Positions 40,981 to 43,100 of a stretch of DNA of 43,100 nucleotides are shown one piece after another (position 1 is the first letter of the stretch; each line of letters opens with the position of its first letter). The stretch is from JAFGCL01 sp964492335 (lineage in GTDB: Bacteria > Chloroflexota > Dehalococcoidia > UBA2247 > RBG-13-53-26), in the NCBI GenBank assembly GCA_964492335.1, contig CAZBJX010000020.1, positions 1 through 43,100 on the forward strand, read 5' to 3'. Under the pieces are notes generated by a model, which saw nothing but the letters and a program-made list of their open reading frames with translations, was not told the DNA's origin and did no database searches. The position numbers and the translations under genes were made by a program.

Positions 40981-41163
40981 ATGAAGAGACTACTGATGTT
41001 GCCCTGGGGGCTGACCGTGGTGGGGCTGGTGGCGCTGTGGGCCCTGGCCGGCGACCTGAGGCTCTGGTGGGGTTGGCGTAGAGAGGATGCCCGCGCCGGC
41101 CGTGCGGCCGGCGCCGTGCTTCATCCGGCGGTCGTGCGCCTGCCCGGTCCCCTGGGCCTGTAG
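40981..41163 (+). CDS. Small membrane protein
   Basis: A 60-residue protein with one membrane segment (LPWGLTVVGLVALWALAG) and a basic Arg/Ala-rich tail. The AGGAGG at 40968-40973 is seven bases before the ATG at 40981, an ideal ribosome site; GTG at 40978 is also in frame. Its end overlaps the opposite gene at 41121 by 43 bases. Function unknown. Confidence 0.55.
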   Translation: MKRLLMLPWGLTVVGLVALWALAGDLRLWWGWRREDARAGRAAGAVLHPAVVRLPGPLGL

Positions 41164-41294
41164 AAGGTCGACCGGGGGGTGACCTGGGGGAATCTCGTCT
41201 CCTGACCGCAGACCTTGCAGGTCGCATGGTACCAGCCGCCTGTGGGCCGGCTGTCGACGATCCAATGGTGCGCCACGACACACGGGTCCAACAT
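41121..41294 (-). CDS. Small HHW zinc-ribbon-like protein
   Basis: A 57-residue protein with VAHHWIVDSRPTGGWYHATC followed by KVCGQETRF. The pattern HHW...(about 15)...C..CG resembles small zinc-binding proteins, often found as uncharacterised orphans. Only two cysteines are close, so His may complete the metal site. ATG is preceded by GGAAGG. Its 3' end overlaps the gene at 40981 antisense. Confidence 0.6.
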   Translation of the reverse strand: MLDPCVVAHHWIVDSRPTGGWYHATCKVCGQETRFPQVTPRSTFYRPRGPGRRTTAG

Positions 41295-41839
41295 AAAGGG
41301 CCTTCCTTTCTGGCAGCGCACCAGGGGATGGTAGACCGGGCCGGGCGGAGCAGAGGGTGCAATGCCGTGGACTCTACCCGCCGTGGCTGGTATCGAACGC
41401 CTGGCTCACCTCTGCTGGAGAAGCCTTGGCTGTATACGCGCCCGCCGTTCCTGGAAATACGGGGCTGGAGCGGCGGTCATCCAGAGCTCTTGGCCGTAAG
41501 CGGGGGGACTGCAGTCTGTCGATAACCTGAACGGAAACCAGCATCACAATTATACCACATTTCGCACAGTGTACGCCAATGCCAACGCCGGCCGGTCCTG
41601 CTAGGTTGAGGGAGACAATTCCTGTCTCCCGCGGCCTTCTCAAGGAGGTACTACGCCCAAACAGGGGCAGCATGACAGGTTTGGTGTCGGCTAGTGACAT
41701 CACACCTCAGGCCGATTGCTCGATGTCACTAAGTGGTCACATCCACGCGGAGTAGCTTGACTGCGATACACACGCTGGATAGAATGGTCTTGATGTTGGC
41801 CCTCTTGTCTTCTGGTGACCAACTTCGCTCCAACTGATA
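41295..41839. other. Region without a defensible gene
   Basis: About 545 bases. Open frames (for example 41374-41703 minus) lack a family signature or ribosome site. There is an AT-rich patch near 41540-41570. GC falls from here to the end of the window. Confidence 0.5.
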
Positions 41840-42535
41840 ATGAATCCAAATAGCCGACAGCATATCCATCTGGGAATCAACTTTGTCTTCGCGCCATCGG
41901 TGGGAATCGAACGGCGCAGTTTCATTGCATTTCAGAATGCCTTGGCTGAGGAGTGCGTTGAGGTCAAGAACGCGACTATTCAGGAACAAGAGATTACGTT
42001 GGTGCGCGATACCCCTACTGGTCTGCAAGTGAGAATATCTGCCTTGGGTCCCCCTGGAATCGGTCAGATGCTGATTGTCGCGTCCAACCCCTCGCCTGCG
42101 CTGGAGGTCTTCATCGAAGAGGTAACCCTCATCTGTAAGTCATTCGACTTGACCTGGCCGAACTCGAATCGGCAATTGATCCGCAGCGACGCCACCATCC
42201 GCGCCTTGTTTGAGACAGAGATGGATCACGCTTTCAAGGAGATCTGGGAGCGACGATTGAAACAGTCCGAGCAATCTCTCGGCATCTTTGGCCGTCCGGT
42301 CCTCGGGGGCGGTCTCCGATTTGTCATGCCTCCTGTGCCGGGAGAGGCAAGACCGGTGCAGATAGAAGTCAAGATCGAGTCGTTTCTCCAGAATCCCAAG
42401 AAGCTCTTCGTAGAGACCCAACACACATGGCCGATACCCAGGACTCCTGGCGACGACTTCGAGGCAGCGTCGCGCTTGAAGCAGGTCGACGACTACCTGG
42501 GCACTCAGGTCATATCGTTCATTCAGGAACAGTAA
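41840..42535 (+). CDS. Hypothetical protein of lower-GC cassette
   Basis: A 231-residue soluble protein not recognised. It has HIHLGINFVFAPSVGIERRS near the N-terminus, SIGI/ASN-type strands, and a C-terminal IEVKIESFLQNPKKLFVETQ. Base composition is clearly less GC-rich than the glm and mutase genes, a sign of different origin. It ends one base before the next gene (TAA then ATG), so the three genes to the window end form a cassette. Confidence 0.65.
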   Translation: MNPNSRQHIHLGINFVFAPSVGIERRSFIAFQNALAEECVEVKNATIQEQEITLVRDTPTGLQVRISALGPPGIGQMLIVASNPSPALEVFIEEVTLICKSFDLTWPNSNRQLIRSDATIRALFETEMDHAFKEIWERRLKQSEQSLGIFGRPVLGGGLRFVMPPVPGEARPVQIEVKIESFLQNPKKLFVETQHTWPIPRTPGDDFEAASRLKQVDDYLGTQVISFIQEQ

Positions 42536-42536
42536 C

Positions 42537-42821
42537 ATGAAGACCATTGACAGCAGGGGGGTAGTCCTGGCGCCGAATACTCCGGAGTACTTCACGTCCT
42601 CCGAGCCTGACGAGCATCCTTGGGGACAACCGTCATCAAGCCACTATGTTCTGAGTATCGGGAAGAGCGGACTGGTTGGGGAACTCATCACCAAGGGGGC
42701 CTATGTCTGGATTGAACCACTGGAGGCCATCATCGCGGATTGGGAACTGGACGCCGAGTTGTCTGCATGGGAATGCCTCAGCGACGAGGCTCTGAGGTCT
42801 TTCGAGTCCCAACTGGAATGA
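42537..42821 (+). CDS. Hypothetical protein, possible antitoxin of the MazF-like gene
   Basis: A 94-residue acidic protein. The C-terminus, WECLSDEALRSFESQLE, resembles the short acidic tail that binds toxin in MazE-like antitoxins; the N-terminus has no clear AbrB fold. It is one base after the preceding gene and four bases before the MazF-like gene. The antitoxin role is inferred from position and acidity only. Confidence 0.5.
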   Translation: MKTIDSRGVVLAPNTPEYFTSSEPDEHPWGQPSSSHYVLSIGKSGLVGELITKGAYVWIEPLEAIIADWELDAELSAWECLSDEALRSFESQLE

Positions 42822-42825
42822 TTCC

Positions 42826-43056
42826 ATGGCGCGTGGCGATGTTCTCTACGTCGACCTGCCAATTACGGGCGGGCCTGGCCGAGAACAGTCGGGGTCGAGA
42901 CCGGCCCTTGCCGTGCAAGCCGATAACGTCGGTAGCACTCTGCCGACGATGATGGTTATCCCCTCCACGACGCAACTGGGCGCGCTTAGGTTTCCGTTCA
43001 CGCTTGAAGTGAGGCCTTCGCCAATGAATGGCCTGAGCCAGCAATCTGAGGTGTGA
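42826..43056 (+). pseudogene. Truncated MazF/PemK-family toxin
   Basis: A 76-residue protein with the MazF start (MARGDVLYVDLPITGGPGRE), then GSRPALAVQADNV, TMMVIPSTTQLGALRFPFTL, and NGLSQQSEV. Normal MazF continues after NGL..SV with LVFQLRAI and ends about 40 residues later. Here a TGA follows at 43054-43056. The next bases (TGTCAATAGTGGACACC) resemble an insertion-sequence end, so the gene is probably cut by an insertion at the window edge. Toxin activity (mRNA interferase) is unlikely in this form. Confidence 0.6.
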
Positions 43057-43100
43057 TGTCAATAGTGGACACCAAACCTGTCAGGCTCCCGCCGCCTGGG

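Overview
The window is a GC-rich bacterial scaffold of about 43 kb with two 100-N scaffold gaps (27220-27319 and 39200-39299). It looks like a metagenome-assembled genome of an anaerobe. No rRNA or marker gene fixes the taxonomy. An AglB/STT3-type oligosaccharyltransferase in a bacterium, surface proteins of the propeller-TIG-membrane-anchor type, small zinc-ribbon proteins with an HHW motif and a methylmalonyl-CoA pathway with soluble Fe-S partners are together most compatible with Chloroflexota, perhaps a Dehalococcoidia-like lineage. That placement is inference.

Left part (1-17 kb): cell-surface and glycan genes (a GT4-type glycosyltransferase, an O-antigen-ligase-like membrane protein, a bacterial sugar transferase, a VanZ-like protein). 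They are interleaved with two large secreted, membrane-anchored beta-propeller/TIG proteins (4526-7717 and 9718-11907). A scar at 1.9-2.95 kb holds the remains of a methyltransferase joined to the C-terminal half of a transketolase-like E1-beta subunit. Two zinc-ribbon proteins, two unknown proteins (one with a duplicated PH-like unit), a PAS histidine kinase and tRNA-Gly(TCC) follow.

Middle (17-27 kb): an STT3-family oligosaccharyltransferase with a good promoter, then a minus-strand run glmM-glmU-glmS, a probable lipoprotein, a GAF histidine kinase and a NarL-type response regulator. The glm genes would supply UDP-GlcNAc for envelope glycans. The encoded GlmS has Ser where the catalytic Cys should be.

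Right part (27.3-39 kb): one long minus-strand operon, in transcription order methylmalonyl-CoA mutase large and small subunits, methylmalonyl-CoA epimerase, succinyl-CoA ligase beta and alpha, a CCG-domain (HdrB/SdhE-like) protein, a LUD-domain Fe-S protein, a fumarate reductase/succinate dehydrogenase Fe-S subunit and flavoprotein, an HdrC-like ferredoxin, a divergent acyl-CoA dehydrogenase and a class I fumarase beta subunit. Together these cover fumarate/malate <-> succinate <-> succinyl-CoA <-> methylmalonyl-CoA, the core of propionate formation or syntrophic propionate oxidation. No membrane cytochrome b anchor is seen; electron exchange appears to go through CCG and ferredoxin-like subunits. 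This operon is the most interesting system in the window.

End (39-43.1 kb): a small CRISPR remnant of type I-E appearance that straddles an assembly gap, a 63-bp tandem repeat, tRNA-Glu(CTC), a DUF488 protein, small orphan proteins, and a lower-GC cassette of two unknown genes plus a truncated MazF-like toxin, probably cut by an insertion sequence at the window edge.
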